From CBDAQR01 sp965199055 (GTDB lineage: Bacteria; Pseudomonadota; Gammaproteobacteria; Pseudomonadales; Halieaceae), in NCBI GenBank assembly GCA_965199055.1, contig CBDAQR010000003.1, positions 2,232,001 to 2,296,000 of the forward strand: 64,000 nucleotides of DNA. The letters run 5' to 3'. Shown in pieces: positions 41,436 to 50,233 of the stretch. The translations under genes and the position numbers were made by a program. The notes below the pieces were generated by a model. That model saw only the letters and a program-made list of their open reading frames with translations, had not been told where the DNA came from and made no database searches. Position 1 is the stretch's first letter. Each line of letters begins with the position of its first letter.

Positions 41436-42881
41436 ATGAAAATGCCTGTTCGCCTGCTCTCGGCGGGATTGCTTTGCCTGTCCTGCGCCACCTCCAACGC
41501 AGATACCTTGCGCGAGATTTATGAGCTGGCGTTGGAGAACGACGCGCAGCTGAAGTCGCAGGAAGCTCAGTATCGAGCTAACCTGGAAACCGAGAATCTG
41601 GGACGCTCAGCGTTACTACCCCAGGTAAACGCCAACTACGACTACACCGAGAGCGACACCGACACGGATTCCCCCGGATTCGCGGGCTTCGATCCCGATG
41701 GCAATGTCATCGTCGATGAGACCTCAACCAACGTCGATATCGACAATGAGGGCTATCAGGTTTCCCTGAATCAGGCCATTTTTGATCTCCCAGCTTGGTT
41801 CAGCTTTCAAGCCGGCAAGGAAGTCAGCCGTCAGGCCGAGGCTACCTTTGCTGCAGACCAGCAGGACCTGATCGTACGCACCGTGGAGAGCTACCTGGGG
41901 GTGCTGCGTGCCCAAGACAACCTGGAGGCCTCACGGGCCAGAGAGCGCGCCTTCCAGCGCCAGTTGGAACAAACTCAGCAACGCTTTGAGGTCGGCTTGA
42001 TTGCTATTACCGACGTGCACGAAGCCCAGGCCGCTTACGACCTCTCGCAGGTTGACCGCATCACCGATGAAAACAATCTCAATGTAGCCCTGGAACGGCT
42101 CTCGGTACTGACGGGTCGCTACCACTCAAACCTCTATCTGCTGCGTGAGGATTTCGACATCAAGTCACCGCAGCCCGCGGAGCGCAGCGATTGGGTGGAT
42201 TTCGCACTCGACAATAACTTTCGCCTGGCCGCCGCCAGCTATGCCGAGGAAGCGGCTCGGCAAACGGCAAGGGCCAATAAGTTCGAGCATTTGCCCCGAG
42301 TCAGCGGCAGCGTATCCTACTCGGATTACGAGACAAGAGGCGACCGCAGCTCAGACGGTGATGATGTATTTGGCTCCATTCCCCCCGATCAGGACCAGGA
42401 GCAGGAGGTCTACCAGATTCGGGTCGATGTGCCGCTCTTCTCCGGCGGCGCTATTAGCTCCAATCGCCGCCGCGCAGCGCAGGAATATCTGGCCGCCCGC
42501 GAAAGCCGAATCAATCTCATGCGCAACACCGTGACCAACACTCGCTCATTGCATATGACCGTACTGAGCGATGTCGCCAGGGTAAGAGCTCGCAAACAGA
42601 GCATCGTCTCTTCACAAAGTGCACTGGACGCAACCACCGCCGGGTATGAGGTCGGCACCAGGAATGTAGTTGATGTGCTCAACGCGCAGAACGTTCTGTT
42701 CGGCGCCAAACGAGACTATGCCAATGCCCGTTACGACTACGTGAACGACATGCTGCGTCTCAAGCAGGAAGCGGGCTTGCTCAGCCCAGAGGACGTCTAC
42801 CGCCTGGATGCAGAGCTAGTTGCACCCCCCGCTCCCACGGCCGTAACCCGTAGCTCCAGCTCCCCCTACCCAACGCGCTAG
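41436..42881 (+). CDS. tolC: TolC-family outer-membrane efflux channel
   Basis: This 481-residue protein has a signal peptide (MKMPVRLLSAGLLCLSC, cut near SNA-D) and the paired outer-membrane-efflux domains. Recognisable are LREIYELALENDAQLKSQEA at the N-terminus and, in both halves, helices with alternating hydrophobics such as RFEVGLIAITDVHEAQAAYD and YEVGTRNVVDVLNAQNVLFG. It should form the trimeric channel for RND and type I exporters. I chose ATG at 41436 because GGAA lies 9 bases upstream and it opens the signal peptide. It diverges from yqiB, as tolC does in related genomes. The following methyltransferase start overlaps its stop by one base. Confidence 0.94.
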   Translation: MKMPVRLLSAGLLCLSCATSNADTLREIYELALENDAQLKSQEAQYRANLETENLGRSALLPQVNANYDYTESDTDTDSPGFAGFDPDGNVIVDETSTNVDIDNEGYQVSLNQAIFDLPAWFSFQAGKEVSRQAEATFAADQQDLIVRTVESYLGVLRAQDNLEASRARERAFQRQLEQTQQRFEVGLIAITDVHEAQAAYDLSQVDRITDENNLNVALERLSVLTGRYHSNLYLLREDFDIKSPQPAERSDWVDFALDNNFRLAAASYAEEAARQTARANKFEHLPRVSGSVSYSDYETRGDRSSDGDDVFGSIPPDQDQEQEVYQIRVDVPLFSGGAISSNRRRAAQEYLAARESRINLMRNTVTNTRSLHMTVLSDVARVRARKQSIVSSQSALDATTAGYEVGTRNVVDVLNAQNVLFGAKRDYANARYDYVNDMLRLKQEAGLLSPEDVYRLDAELVAPPAPTAVTRSSSSPYPTR

Positions 42882-43495
42882 TGGCTTTCACAGCGCCCGA
42901 CTTCTGGGCTGACATCAAAGGCTTCCTCGCCGACGACGAAGCGGCTGCGCTGTATCGACACGCCCAGGCGTCGGCTAGGCTTGGTCCGACGCTTGAAATC
43001 GGCAGCTATTGCGGGAAATCGACCATTTGCCTGGGGTTGGCCAGTCAATCCGGCAGCGTTGTGTACGCCCTGGATCACCACCGCGGCTCCGAGGAGCACC
43101 AGCTCGGAGAGATGTTTCACGACCCGGAGCTCTACGACAACCAGGATGATGTAGTAGACACATTTCGAGAGTTCCGACGCAATATTCGTAGAGCCGGGCT
43201 CGAAGACACCGTGATTCCTGTGGTAGCCACCTCTTCACTGGCGGCGCGGCAATGGTCCACGGCTCTGGGCATGGTGTTTATTGACGGAGGGCACAGTCTC
43301 GACGCCGCGCTAACCGACTACCGTAGCTGGGCGGGACATATCCTGTCAGGTGGCATCCTCGCCATTCATGATGTCTTCCCAGACGCCGCCAAGGGCGGGC
43401 AAGCGCCTTACGCAATTTACCGTATGGCGCGCGATTCCGGATTGTTTGAGGAGCTGGAGCGCGTTAACACGCTGGCGGTGCTTAGGCGCTATTGA
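42881..43495 (+). CDS. Class I SAM-dependent methyltransferase-like protein (Methyltransf_24 type)
   Basis: This 204-residue protein resembles Methyltransf_24/cephalosporin-hydroxylase-type methyltransferases. Motif I reads TLEIGSYCGKSTICLGLASQ, motif II region YALDHHRGSEEH, and FIDGGHSLDAALTDYRSW is the typical central segment, with ILAIHDVFPDAA later. The acceptor is unknown. It begins with GTG at 42881, overlapping the tolC stop by one base, which suggests translational coupling. It converges on the alpha-alpha-barrel gene at 43532, so it may work with that cluster. Confidence 0.85.
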   Translation: MAFTAPDFWADIKGFLADDEAAALYRHAQASARLGPTLEIGSYCGKSTICLGLASQSGSVVYALDHHRGSEEHQLGEMFHDPELYDNQDDVVDTFREFRRNIRRAGLEDTVIPVVATSSLAARQWSTALGMVFIDGGHSLDAALTDYRSWAGHILSGGILAIHDVFPDAAKGGQAPYAIYRMARDSGLFEELERVNTLAVLRRY

Positions 43496-43531
43496 GGCCC
43501 GGGCAGCGCGCTTGTCCAAAAAGCGCTCGCC

Positions 43532-44608
43532 TCAGCGCCGCACTCTAACAGGCGATTTGTGCGCATCCGCACTGTCGAGCAGCCGCACTTCCTGGAATAG
43601 ATGCGAGGCCGCGCTGTACTCAGTCAACGCATCAGCGGCGAGCATAATCGCGCCGGCAGTCCAGGTGGGCTTTTCATCGGGCCACATAATATCTAGCGCA
43701 AACTGGTAGCCGGTCCAGTATGAACCGTCATCAAGGCGCCACTGGTGCAACCAACTATAGACCTCATTGGCCCTGGCATGATCGCCGGCAGCCAGCAGAG
43801 CCATAACCAACTCACAGCTTTCCGCGACGGTCACCCAGGGTTCATCGGATACACAACGGCAACCCATGCCTTCTTCGACGAACTCCGACCAGCGTGCCGC
43901 GAGCCGGTCTCGTGCCTGTTTCTGGTCAAGTACGCCCGTTAGCACCGGGTAAAACCAATCCATGGAATAGCGCGCTTTACTTTCCCAGGTGCGATCAAAA
44001 CGTTCCGGCGTATTGCGAATACAATCGCCTAGCCGGGTGCGCGCCTCAAGCCATTCCGGTCGCGCCTGGCCCAGCGTCACCGCGATATTGTGGGCGCACT
44101 CCAGGCTCTTGTAGATTGAGCTACAGCCTGTCAGCAGTGCATCTTCCCTGGCGCTGCCATCGGCGCTAATGGCCCAGTGTATGTCGCCATGCTCTGTTTG
44201 CAGGATCAGCACGAAGGCAATGGCCTTTTCAACGACAGGCCACATCTCCTGCAAGAACTCGAGATCATCGGAGATCAGGTAGTGATGCCACACGCCCGTC
44301 GCGAAGTAGGCGACAAAGTTCGTCTCACGTCGCTCACCATTATCGATCTCCGCGCCACGATACCCGGCCCACCAGCTGCCATCCTCCAGCTGTGTCGATG
44401 CCAACCAACGATAGGCTCGAACCGCCGCCTCATGCTCACCACCGATGGTCAGACCCATCGCCGCCTCTACGTGGTCCCAGGGATCGCTATGCCCGGTCGT
44501 AAACCAGGGAATCTCTCCGGATTCTTCCTGCGTCGCGAGAATAAACTCCACAGTAGGGCGAAGAAATTCCTTGGGAAACAGGCCGGGGCCCAGATAAGGT
44601 CCAGACAT
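43532..44608 (-). CDS. Alpha/alpha-barrel protein related to prenyltransferase/terpene-cyclase repeats
   Basis: I cannot assign a function to this 358-residue protein. It contains three or four QW-like repeats: VEFILATQEESGEIPW, YRWLASTQLEDGSWWAGY, IAFVLILQTEHGDIHW and YSWLHQWRLDDGSYWTGY. These match the (alpha/alpha)6 fold of squalene-hopene cyclases and prenyltransferases. The class II cyclase DxDD motif is not seen, so cyclase activity is unlikely. Homologous fold members also act on carbohydrates. It overlaps the upstream methyltransferase by one base (TGATG), and the next gene upstream is a glycosyltransferase, so a glycan-related role is an inference. Confidence 0.75.
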   Translation of the reverse strand: MSGPYLGPGLFPKEFLRPTVEFILATQEESGEIPWFTTGHSDPWDHVEAAMGLTIGGEHEAAVRAYRWLASTQLEDGSWWAGYRGAEIDNGERRETNFVAYFATGVWHHYLISDDLEFLQEMWPVVEKAIAFVLILQTEHGDIHWAISADGSAREDALLTGCSSIYKSLECAHNIAVTLGQARPEWLEARTRLGDCIRNTPERFDRTWESKARYSMDWFYPVLTGVLDQKQARDRLAARWSEFVEEGMGCRCVSDEPWVTVAESCELVMALLAAGDHARANEVYSWLHQWRLDDGSYWTGYQFALDIMWPDEKPTWTAGAIMLAADALTEYSAASHLFQEVRLLDSADAHKSPVRVRR

Positions 44609-45321
44609 CAGGCAACCCCTTTTCTAAAGTACATAACAACGCTTTTTCCCATGATGGGATTTAGCAGTTGTTCGAGCGTACGGGTAAGCTTCGGGCGGTC
44701 CATCAGGTCCCATACCAGCAGGCGGTGATATTGCCGTACCAGCCAGTTTTCGTCCTGGGTCTTCCAGAACAAGCACTTGAGCCACCAAAACGGCACGTGC
44801 AAGGCATGCGCCCAGTGTCGATGATATTGCCGCATGCCGTAAGACTCGATCTCGTCGCGCAGTTCGCTGCCGCGGAAAATACGCAAGTGACCACCCGGCA
44901 CCAGGTGATAGGCTTCACTAAAGGCCCAACAGAGCTGCTCTGGCCAGCGCCTCGGCACAGACGCGCAAAACAGGCCGCCCGGTTTTAGTACCCGGTTAAT
45001 TTCCCTCAGCGCCCCCTGGTAGTCAGGAATATGTTCAAGCACTTCGGAGCAAATGACTTTGTCGAAGCTATTGTCCGCGAAGGGCAGCGCTAGAGCATTC
45101 GCCGAGGAGAGCGTAAAGCTTTTGGCCTGGTTGTCTACTTCGCAAAAATCATCGAACTTCTCGCGAGTACGCAGAAGATCGTTGTGGCTCAGGTCCACTC
45201 CCACGGCGTCGACATCCTGCTCAACGTAAACCGATATGACATGTCGGCCTTCCCCACAACCCAGATCCAGAACCCTGTCACCTGGCTCCAGCGGAAAGTG
45301 CTTGAAATCAACCGTCTGCAT
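44608..45321 (-). CDS. Class I SAM-dependent methyltransferase
   Basis: This 237-residue protein has a standard SAM-binding fold: motif I VLDLGCGEGRH, then AVGVDLSHNDLL, SSANALALPFADNSFDKVIC and SEVLEHIPDYQGALREINRV. The region after residue 150 (PGGHLRIFRGSELRDEI) is the usual post-fold strand. The substrate is unknown. Its start overlaps the end of the glycosyltransferase gene by 14 bases, and its stop overlaps the next start by one base, so the three genes appear to be one translationally coupled unit. Confidence 0.92.
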   Translation of the reverse strand: MQTVDFKHFPLEPGDRVLDLGCGEGRHVISVYVEQDVDAVGVDLSHNDLLRTREKFDDFCEVDNQAKSFTLSSANALALPFADNSFDKVICSEVLEHIPDYQGALREINRVLKPGGLFCASVPRRWPEQLCWAFSEAYHLVPGGHLRIFRGSELRDEIESYGMRQYHRHWAHALHVPFWWLKCLFWKTQDENWLVRQYHRLLVWDLMDRPKLTRTLEQLLNPIMGKSVVMYFRKGVA

Positions 45322-46621
45322 GATTCAGCACCTGGTGGTAATAGTCTGTCATCTGCCCTGCCGTTACCCGCCAGCAGAACATGTCGTCGATTCGCAGGCG
45401 GCCTTCCTCGCCCAACTGCGCGCGCCGTGAGGGATCATCCAGGAGCCCGGCGATAGCGGCAGTCATAGCATCGACATCGCGAGCCGGCACCAGCACGCCG
45501 GCGTCGCCCACAACTTCGGGAAGCGCGCCACCATCCGTCGACACCAGGGGCACGCCGCAGGCCATAGCCTCACCCGCAGGCAAACCGAAGCCCTCATACA
45601 CCGAGGGCACCACCGCGATTGTGGCCTGCGCGTAATAGCGAACCATATCCTCGGTTGAAATACCGCTGACGAACCGGACCCTCTCTTGAAGCTTGAGTTT
45701 ATGGAGCAGTCGCTCGGTATCACCGCCCGGCCTTGGCTGGCCAATGACCAGCAGCTCAAGGTCGGGGTATGTCGTGAGCAACTGAGCGTAGCTGCGCAGC
45801 AAATAGCGCAGTCCCTTTAGCGGCGCATCAGCAGAAGCCGTGGCCATGAGCTGCCTGGATTTTCGCTCGACATCCGGCAGCGGGCGAAACACCTCGGTAT
45901 CGATGCCGTTCGGTACCAGACTGATACCCGCTGGTTGAATACCGAAATCCCGCGCTATGTCCTGCCGCGAACATTCTGAAACTGTCACCACATTGTGTAG
46001 CCGCTTGACTACCTTTTTCTGCATTAACAGGAAAGAGTGCCAGCGCTGGATCAAAACCCGCTCCCACCAATGTCGCGCGGCAGACAGGGCGATACGCAGA
46101 TCGCTAGTGATAGGGTGGTGTAAGGTGGTCACCAGCGGGATACCCATGTCCTGGATCTGCAACATGCCGTAGCTGAGACTCTGATTATCATGAATCAGAT
46201 CGTAGTCATCCCGGTGTTTGCGCAAATACTTCACCACCCGGCGGCCAAAAGTGTAGGGCTCGGCAAACCCACCGGTCAGTTTGCTCAGCCATTCGATGAT
46301 ATTACTCATAGAACTCAGGTGGTGGAGACGTAAGGACAGCAGTCCGTTGGCGAACAAGTCGAGACTGGGTATTTCGATGAGTCGGACCCGTGGATCCAGG
46401 TGGGGGTAGGGTGGACCGGAAATAACATCCACCGAATGGCCGGCATCGACCAGTGCTTTGCTCAAGTAGCGGATGTAAACCCCCTGACCGCCACCGTATG
46501 GATGGCTGCGGTATCCCAGCAGCGCTATACGCAAAGGGCGCGCCGCTGCGGGATTCTCCAGCGATACAAGATCGGCGAGCGCCTCAGAATGGCCCGCTAT
46601 GTGGGGTTGTTCAGCCTGCAT
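45308..46621 (-). CDS. Family 4 glycosyltransferase
   Basis: This 437-residue protein is a GT4-like retaining glycosyltransferase with GT-B fold. The N-terminal RIALLGYRSHPYGGGQGVYI holds the G-rich acceptor loop, and the C-terminal part has SVYEGFGLPAGEAMACGVPL, the conserved E-x7-E donor-site motif. A long N-terminal tail of about 30 residues precedes the fold. The donor and acceptor are unknown. It is first in the minus-strand trio with the methyltransferase and the alpha-alpha-barrel protein. The 217-bp gap to rfbA must hold its promoter, but I see no clear boxes for it. Confidence 0.92.
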   Translation of the reverse strand: MQAEQPHIAGHSEALADLVSLENPAAARPLRIALLGYRSHPYGGGQGVYIRYLSKALVDAGHSVDVISGPPYPHLDPRVRLIEIPSLDLFANGLLSLRLHHLSSMSNIIEWLSKLTGGFAEPYTFGRRVVKYLRKHRDDYDLIHDNQSLSYGMLQIQDMGIPLVTTLHHPITSDLRIALSAARHWWERVLIQRWHSFLLMQKKVVKRLHNVVTVSECSRQDIARDFGIQPAGISLVPNGIDTEVFRPLPDVERKSRQLMATASADAPLKGLRYLLRSYAQLLTTYPDLELLVIGQPRPGGDTERLLHKLKLQERVRFVSGISTEDMVRYYAQATIAVVPSVYEGFGLPAGEAMACGVPLVSTDGGALPEVVGDAGVLVPARDVDAMTAAIAGLLDDPSRRAQLGEEGRLRIDDMFCWRVTAGQMTDYYHQVLNHADG

Positions 46622-46804
46622 GCCTGTGGGCGTGCTCGTAGAGCACAGTCCTCCTGTAATCAGTCTCCCGGGCCTACCCGGCAGCTCACGGCGTCCAGAC
46701 CATACCCAAAGGGGCTAAATTTTAATCAGCCGACCCCCAAAAATCTAGCCCCGAGGGGCCCACCATGTCATACCAAGCGTTCGTAAGTATTTGTTATTTC
46801 GGCT

Positions 46805-46810
46805 TATAAT
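46805..46810 (+). promoter_or_regulatory. -10 box of the rfbA-rfbC promoter
   Basis: A perfect TATAAT at 46805-46810 lies 28 bases before the rfbA ATG. I do not see a good -35 hexamer 16-18 bases upstream, so activity may need an activator or be weak. Confidence 0.5.
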
Positions 46811-46838
46811 CCGCGTTCAACTGGTTTGGGCTACGTCT

Positions 46839-47744
46839 ATGAGCAACTCCCCGTACAAGGGCATCATCCTCGCCGGGGGTTCGGGAACCCGACTCCACCC
46901 GCTCACGAGCACCGTCAGTAAACAGCTGATGCCCGTCTACGATAAACCTATGATTTACTACCCGCTGGCAACGCTGATGTTGGCTGGTATTCGTGACATC
47001 CTCATTATTACCACACCCCGCGACCAGGAGGCTTTCGTGGATTTGCTGGGTAATGGCAATCAGTGGGGCATCGAGATTCAGTACGCGGTGCAGCCCAGTC
47101 CCGATGGTCTGGCGCAGGCCTTCATTATCGGCGCGGACTTTATCGGTAATAGCCCGGTTAGCCTGGTATTGGGCGATAACATCTTCTACGGCGGCGGCCT
47201 GTCACTCAAGCTCAAGAATGCGAGTCAGCGCCAGAGCGGCGGCTCCGTATTTGCCTACTATGTGCAGGACCCCGAACGGTATGGTGTGGTGTCTTTCGAC
47301 GCCGAGGGGCGCGCTGAGGATATCGAAGAAAAGCCTGAATCACCGAAATCGCACTACGCGGTTACCGGGCTCTACTTCTACGACAACAAGGTCGTGGATA
47401 TTGCCCGCAACATCCAACCCTCAGCCCGCGGAGAGCTTGAAATCACCGATGTAAACCTGGCTTATCTCAAGCGCGGCGACCTGCGGGTAGAGGTGCTCAG
47501 CCGCGGCACCGCCTGGCTGGATACAGGTACGCATAACTCCTTGCTGGATGCGGCTAATTTCATCCGTGTCGTGGAGCAACGTCAGGGCCTTAAGATCGCC
47601 TGCCCGGAAGAAGTGGCGTTCCGCCAGGGCTTCATCGATGAAGAACAGTTGTTGGCGCTCGCTGCGCCGCTGAGAAAGAGCGGCTACGGCGAATACCTGG
47701 CAAGGCTGCCACTGCATACGGACGCGGTTTACGATGAAGTGTAG
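46839..47744 (+). CDS. rfbA: Glucose-1-phosphate thymidylyltransferase
   Basis: This 301-residue enzyme makes dTDP-glucose from dTTP and glucose-1-phosphate, the first step of dTDP-L-rhamnose synthesis. The nucleotidyl signature KGIILAGGSGTRLHPLT and the phrases KQLMPVYDKPMIYYPL, LVLGDNIFYGGGL and TAWLDTGTHNSLLDA are diagnostic for RmlA. The longer reading from 46791 would add residues ahead of the usual start and overlaps the -10 box, so ATG at 46839 is preferred. It overlaps rfbC by 11 bases. Confidence 0.97.
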   Translation: MSNSPYKGIILAGGSGTRLHPLTSTVSKQLMPVYDKPMIYYPLATLMLAGIRDILIITTPRDQEAFVDLLGNGNQWGIEIQYAVQPSPDGLAQAFIIGADFIGNSPVSLVLGDNIFYGGGLSLKLKNASQRQSGGSVFAYYVQDPERYGVVSFDAEGRAEDIEEKPESPKSHYAVTGLYFYDNKVVDIARNIQPSARGELEITDVNLAYLKRGDLRVEVLSRGTAWLDTGTHNSLLDAANFIRVVEQRQGLKIACPEEVAFRQGFIDEEQLLALAAPLRKSGYGEYLARLPLHTDAVYDEV

Positions 47745-48276
47745 TCCCACACCGCTGGAAGGCGTGATGCTGCTGGAGCCGCAGGTATTTGGCGATGAGC
47801 GCGGCTTTTTCCTCGAGAGCTGGAACCGCAAAGCACTGGAAGAGCTGGGATGCGACTGGGATTTCGTTCAAGACAACCACAGTCGCTCAAGCCAAGGCAT
47901 ATTGCGTGGCATGCATTTTCAAACTGAGCAAGTCCAGGGCAAGCTGGTGCGCGTGGTCAACGGCGCCGTATTTGATGCTGTGGTGGACTGTCGCCGCTCC
48001 TCACCGAGCTTTGGTCAGTGGTACGGTGTTGAACTTCGCGCCGACCTGCACAATATGCTTTGGGTGCCTCCCGGCTGCGCGCATGGCTTCTATGTGATTT
48101 CGGAGTTCGCTGACTTTCTGTACAAGACTACCGACTACTACCACCCGCAGTCTGAGGTGTCCCTGCAATGGGATGACCCTACCGTGGGAATCGAGTGGCC
48201 GCTATTGGACGCACCACAACTGTCGGCGAAGGATGCCGCCGGCCTGAGCTGGGAGAACATTCCACACTTCGACTGA
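47734..48276 (+). CDS. rfbC: dTDP-4-dehydrorhamnose 3,5-epimerase
   Basis: This 180-residue enzyme performs the third step of dTDP-rhamnose synthesis. The RmlC cupin motifs are visible: FGDERGFFLESWN, DNHSRSSQGILRGMHFQ with the catalytic histidine, and MLWVPPGCAHGFYVISEFADFLYKTTDYY. It begins inside the end of rfbA and converges on rfbB, whose stop is 21 bases away. The length is normal. Confidence 0.97.
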   Translation: MKCSPTPLEGVMLLEPQVFGDERGFFLESWNRKALEELGCDWDFVQDNHSRSSQGILRGMHFQTEQVQGKLVRVVNGAVFDAVVDCRRSSPSFGQWYGVELRADLHNMLWVPPGCAHGFYVISEFADFLYKTTDYYHPQSEVSLQWDDPTVGIEWPLLDAPQLSAKDAAGLSWENIPHFD

Positions 48277-48296
48277 GACAGCGTCGCACTAAAGCG

Positions 48297-49358
48297 TCAA
48301 TCCGACAGCAGGGGGCGCCACCAGTCCTCGTGATCGAGATACCAGTCAATGGTCGCTTCAATACCGGTCTCGAAGCTGTAATGGGGATCGTAACCCAGCT
48401 CTCGGCTTATCTTGCCAGCATCGATCGCATAGCGGCGATCATGCCCCGCCCGATCTGTTACATATTCGATCAGGCTGCGCGCCGCACCGCCACTGGCCGC
48501 GGGTGTCTGCGGATAGCGCTCGGCCAGGCGAGAGTCGCCGGCGAAGCGCGCATCAATGCTGTCGCACAATAGCTGCACAATATCGATATTGGCCCACTCG
48601 TTATTGCCACCGATGTTGTACGTGTCACCAACCTGCCCCTGCTGCAACACCAGGCTGATCCCACGGCAGTGATCCTCGACATGCAGCCAGTCGCGGATAT
48701 TCATGCCATCGCCATAGATGGGCAGGGCGCGGCCGCGCAGAATATTGGTCAGGCACAGCGGAATCAGTTTTTCCGGGTAATGCCATGGGCCGTAGTTATT
48801 GGAGCAATTGCTGGTGGTGACCTCCAGACCGTAGGTGTGATGGTAGGCACGCACGAGGTGATCCGAGGCCGCCTTACTCGCGGAATAAGGCGAGTTGGGC
48901 TCGTACTTCTGCTCTTCAAAAAATCCTGGAGCGTCGGCCGCGAGCGATCCGTATACCTCATCGGTAGAGACGTGATGAAAGCGGTGCGCCTGTCCTCGCT
49001 CCAGCCATACCGAGCGCGCCGCCTTTAGCAGGCTGTGCGTTCCGACCACATTCGTGTCAATGAAGGCATCCGGGCCGCTGATCGAGCGATCGACATGGGA
49101 TTCTGCGGCGAAGTGTACGATCGTATCGAGTTCCTTTTCCTCCAACAGGCGCCGAACCCGCTGTTCATCGCGAATATCTGCATGCTCAAAGCTGAAACCG
49201 GGATGCCCATCCAGGGCGGCAAGGTTTGCGCGGTTCCCCGCATAGGTGAGCGCGTCATAGGCAACAACGGTGTCTTCGGGATTTTCCCGCAGCCAATGGT
49301 GGACGAAATTAGCGCCAATAAAACCCGCAGCGCCGGTCACCAGTATTCGTTTACTCAA
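48297..49358 (-). CDS. rfbB: dTDP-glucose 4,6-dehydratase
   Basis: This 353-residue extended-SDR enzyme converts dTDP-glucose to dTDP-4-keto-6-deoxyglucose. It has the NAD-binding GAAGFIGANF, the substrate motif HFAAESHVDRSI, the catalytic YSASKAASDHLV and the flanking SNCSNNYGP. The start overlaps the rfbD stop by 8 bases, so rfbD and rfbB form a minus-strand pair. This pair faces rfbA-rfbC, an uncommon split of the four-gene pathway. Confidence 0.97.
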   Translation of the reverse strand: MSKRILVTGAAGFIGANFVHHWLRENPEDTVVAYDALTYAGNRANLAALDGHPGFSFEHADIRDEQRVRRLLEEKELDTIVHFAAESHVDRSISGPDAFIDTNVVGTHSLLKAARSVWLERGQAHRFHHVSTDEVYGSLAADAPGFFEEQKYEPNSPYSASKAASDHLVRAYHHTYGLEVTTSNCSNNYGPWHYPEKLIPLCLTNILRGRALPIYGDGMNIRDWLHVEDHCRGISLVLQQGQVGDTYNIGGNNEWANIDIVQLLCDSIDARFAGDSRLAERYPQTPAASGGAARSLIEYVTDRAGHDRRYAIDAGKISRELGYDPHYSFETGIEATIDWYLDHEDWWRPLLSD

Positions 49359-50220
49359 CGTCTAATAGCTCCTGCAACATTGCGTGTAACTGGTCCCGCC
49401 AGGGCAATCGCTGACGCTCGAAAGCAGCTTCCGCGGCGCTGCAATCGAGTACGCTGAACGCCGGGCGCTGCGCCGGCGTCGGGTATTCTGCAGTTGATAT
49501 CGCCTCTATCGGTATCTCGCGGCCCAACAGACCCAGTTCCAGGCCCAGTTGCTGGATAGCACAGGCGAACTCATACCAGCTGCAGCTCCCCGCATCCGTC
49601 CAATGGTAGATGCCATGCGCACTATCGTTACCAGCAAACCCCCAGAGCGCCTGCGCCAAGCCGTAGGCCCAGGTAGGAGCTCCTACCTGGTCGTCCACCA
49701 CCCGCAGCGCGTCTCTTTCGGCCATCAACTTGAGCATTGTTTTCACAAAATTGGCACCGTGGGCCGAGTAAAGCCAGGAGGTTCTCACGACCGTGCTGTG
49801 GGGCAATACTTCGCGCACCCTGCACTCTCCTGCCAGTTTACTGTGCCCATACACACCCAGTGGCCGGGTCTCATCCCGGGGGCCATAGGCTTGTTGAGCA
49901 CTCCCATCAAAAACAAAGTCAGTTGATACATGAATCAAGCGAGCACCGGCGCCCGCAGCGGCGCGAGCCAAAAGGCCAGGGCCTTCAGCATTAACCGCAA
50001 CGGCAAGATCCGGTTTGGTCTCAGCACCGTCAACAGCGGTATAGGCGGCTGCATTAATAACCAAATCAGGAGCTGCGGCTGCGACCTGGTCCAGCACGGC
50101 CTCTGGCAGGGTGATATCCAGAGCGGCTCGATCAAGGCAGTGCAGTTCAACCTGTGCCGGACAACTACGCTGCAGCTCGTAGCCCAGCTGACCGCCAGCT
50201 CCAGTAATCAGTACTCGCAT
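49351..50220 (-). CDS. rfbD: dTDP-4-dehydrorhamnose reductase
   Basis: This 289-residue SDR completes dTDP-L-rhamnose synthesis. The N-terminal MRVLITGAGGQLGYELQ is the nucleotide-binding loop, followed by the RmlD strings DLVINAAAYTAVDGAE, STDFVFDGS and YGHSKLAGE (the YxxxK pair). A later TSWLYSAHGANFVKTML is typical. It is first in the rfbD-rfbB unit, 13 bases upstream of the GspE-type ATPase stop. Confidence 0.96.
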   Translation of the reverse strand: MRVLITGAGGQLGYELQRSCPAQVELHCLDRAALDITLPEAVLDQVAAAAPDLVINAAAYTAVDGAETKPDLAVAVNAEGPGLLARAAAGAGARLIHVSTDFVFDGSAQQAYGPRDETRPLGVYGHSKLAGECRVREVLPHSTVVRTSWLYSAHGANFVKTMLKLMAERDALRVVDDQVGAPTWAYGLAQALWGFAGNDSAHGIYHWTDAGSCSWYEFACAIQQLGLELGLLGREIPIEAISTAEYPTPAQRPAFSVLDCSAAEAAFERQRLPWRDQLHAMLQELLDVE

Positions 50221-50233
50221 CTATTCCACCTGA

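Noticed and set aside
43508..43526. Stem GCGCTT / AAGCGC in the gap between convergent genes, as a terminator
   Set aside because: The stem is only 6 bp and there is no T-run on either strand.
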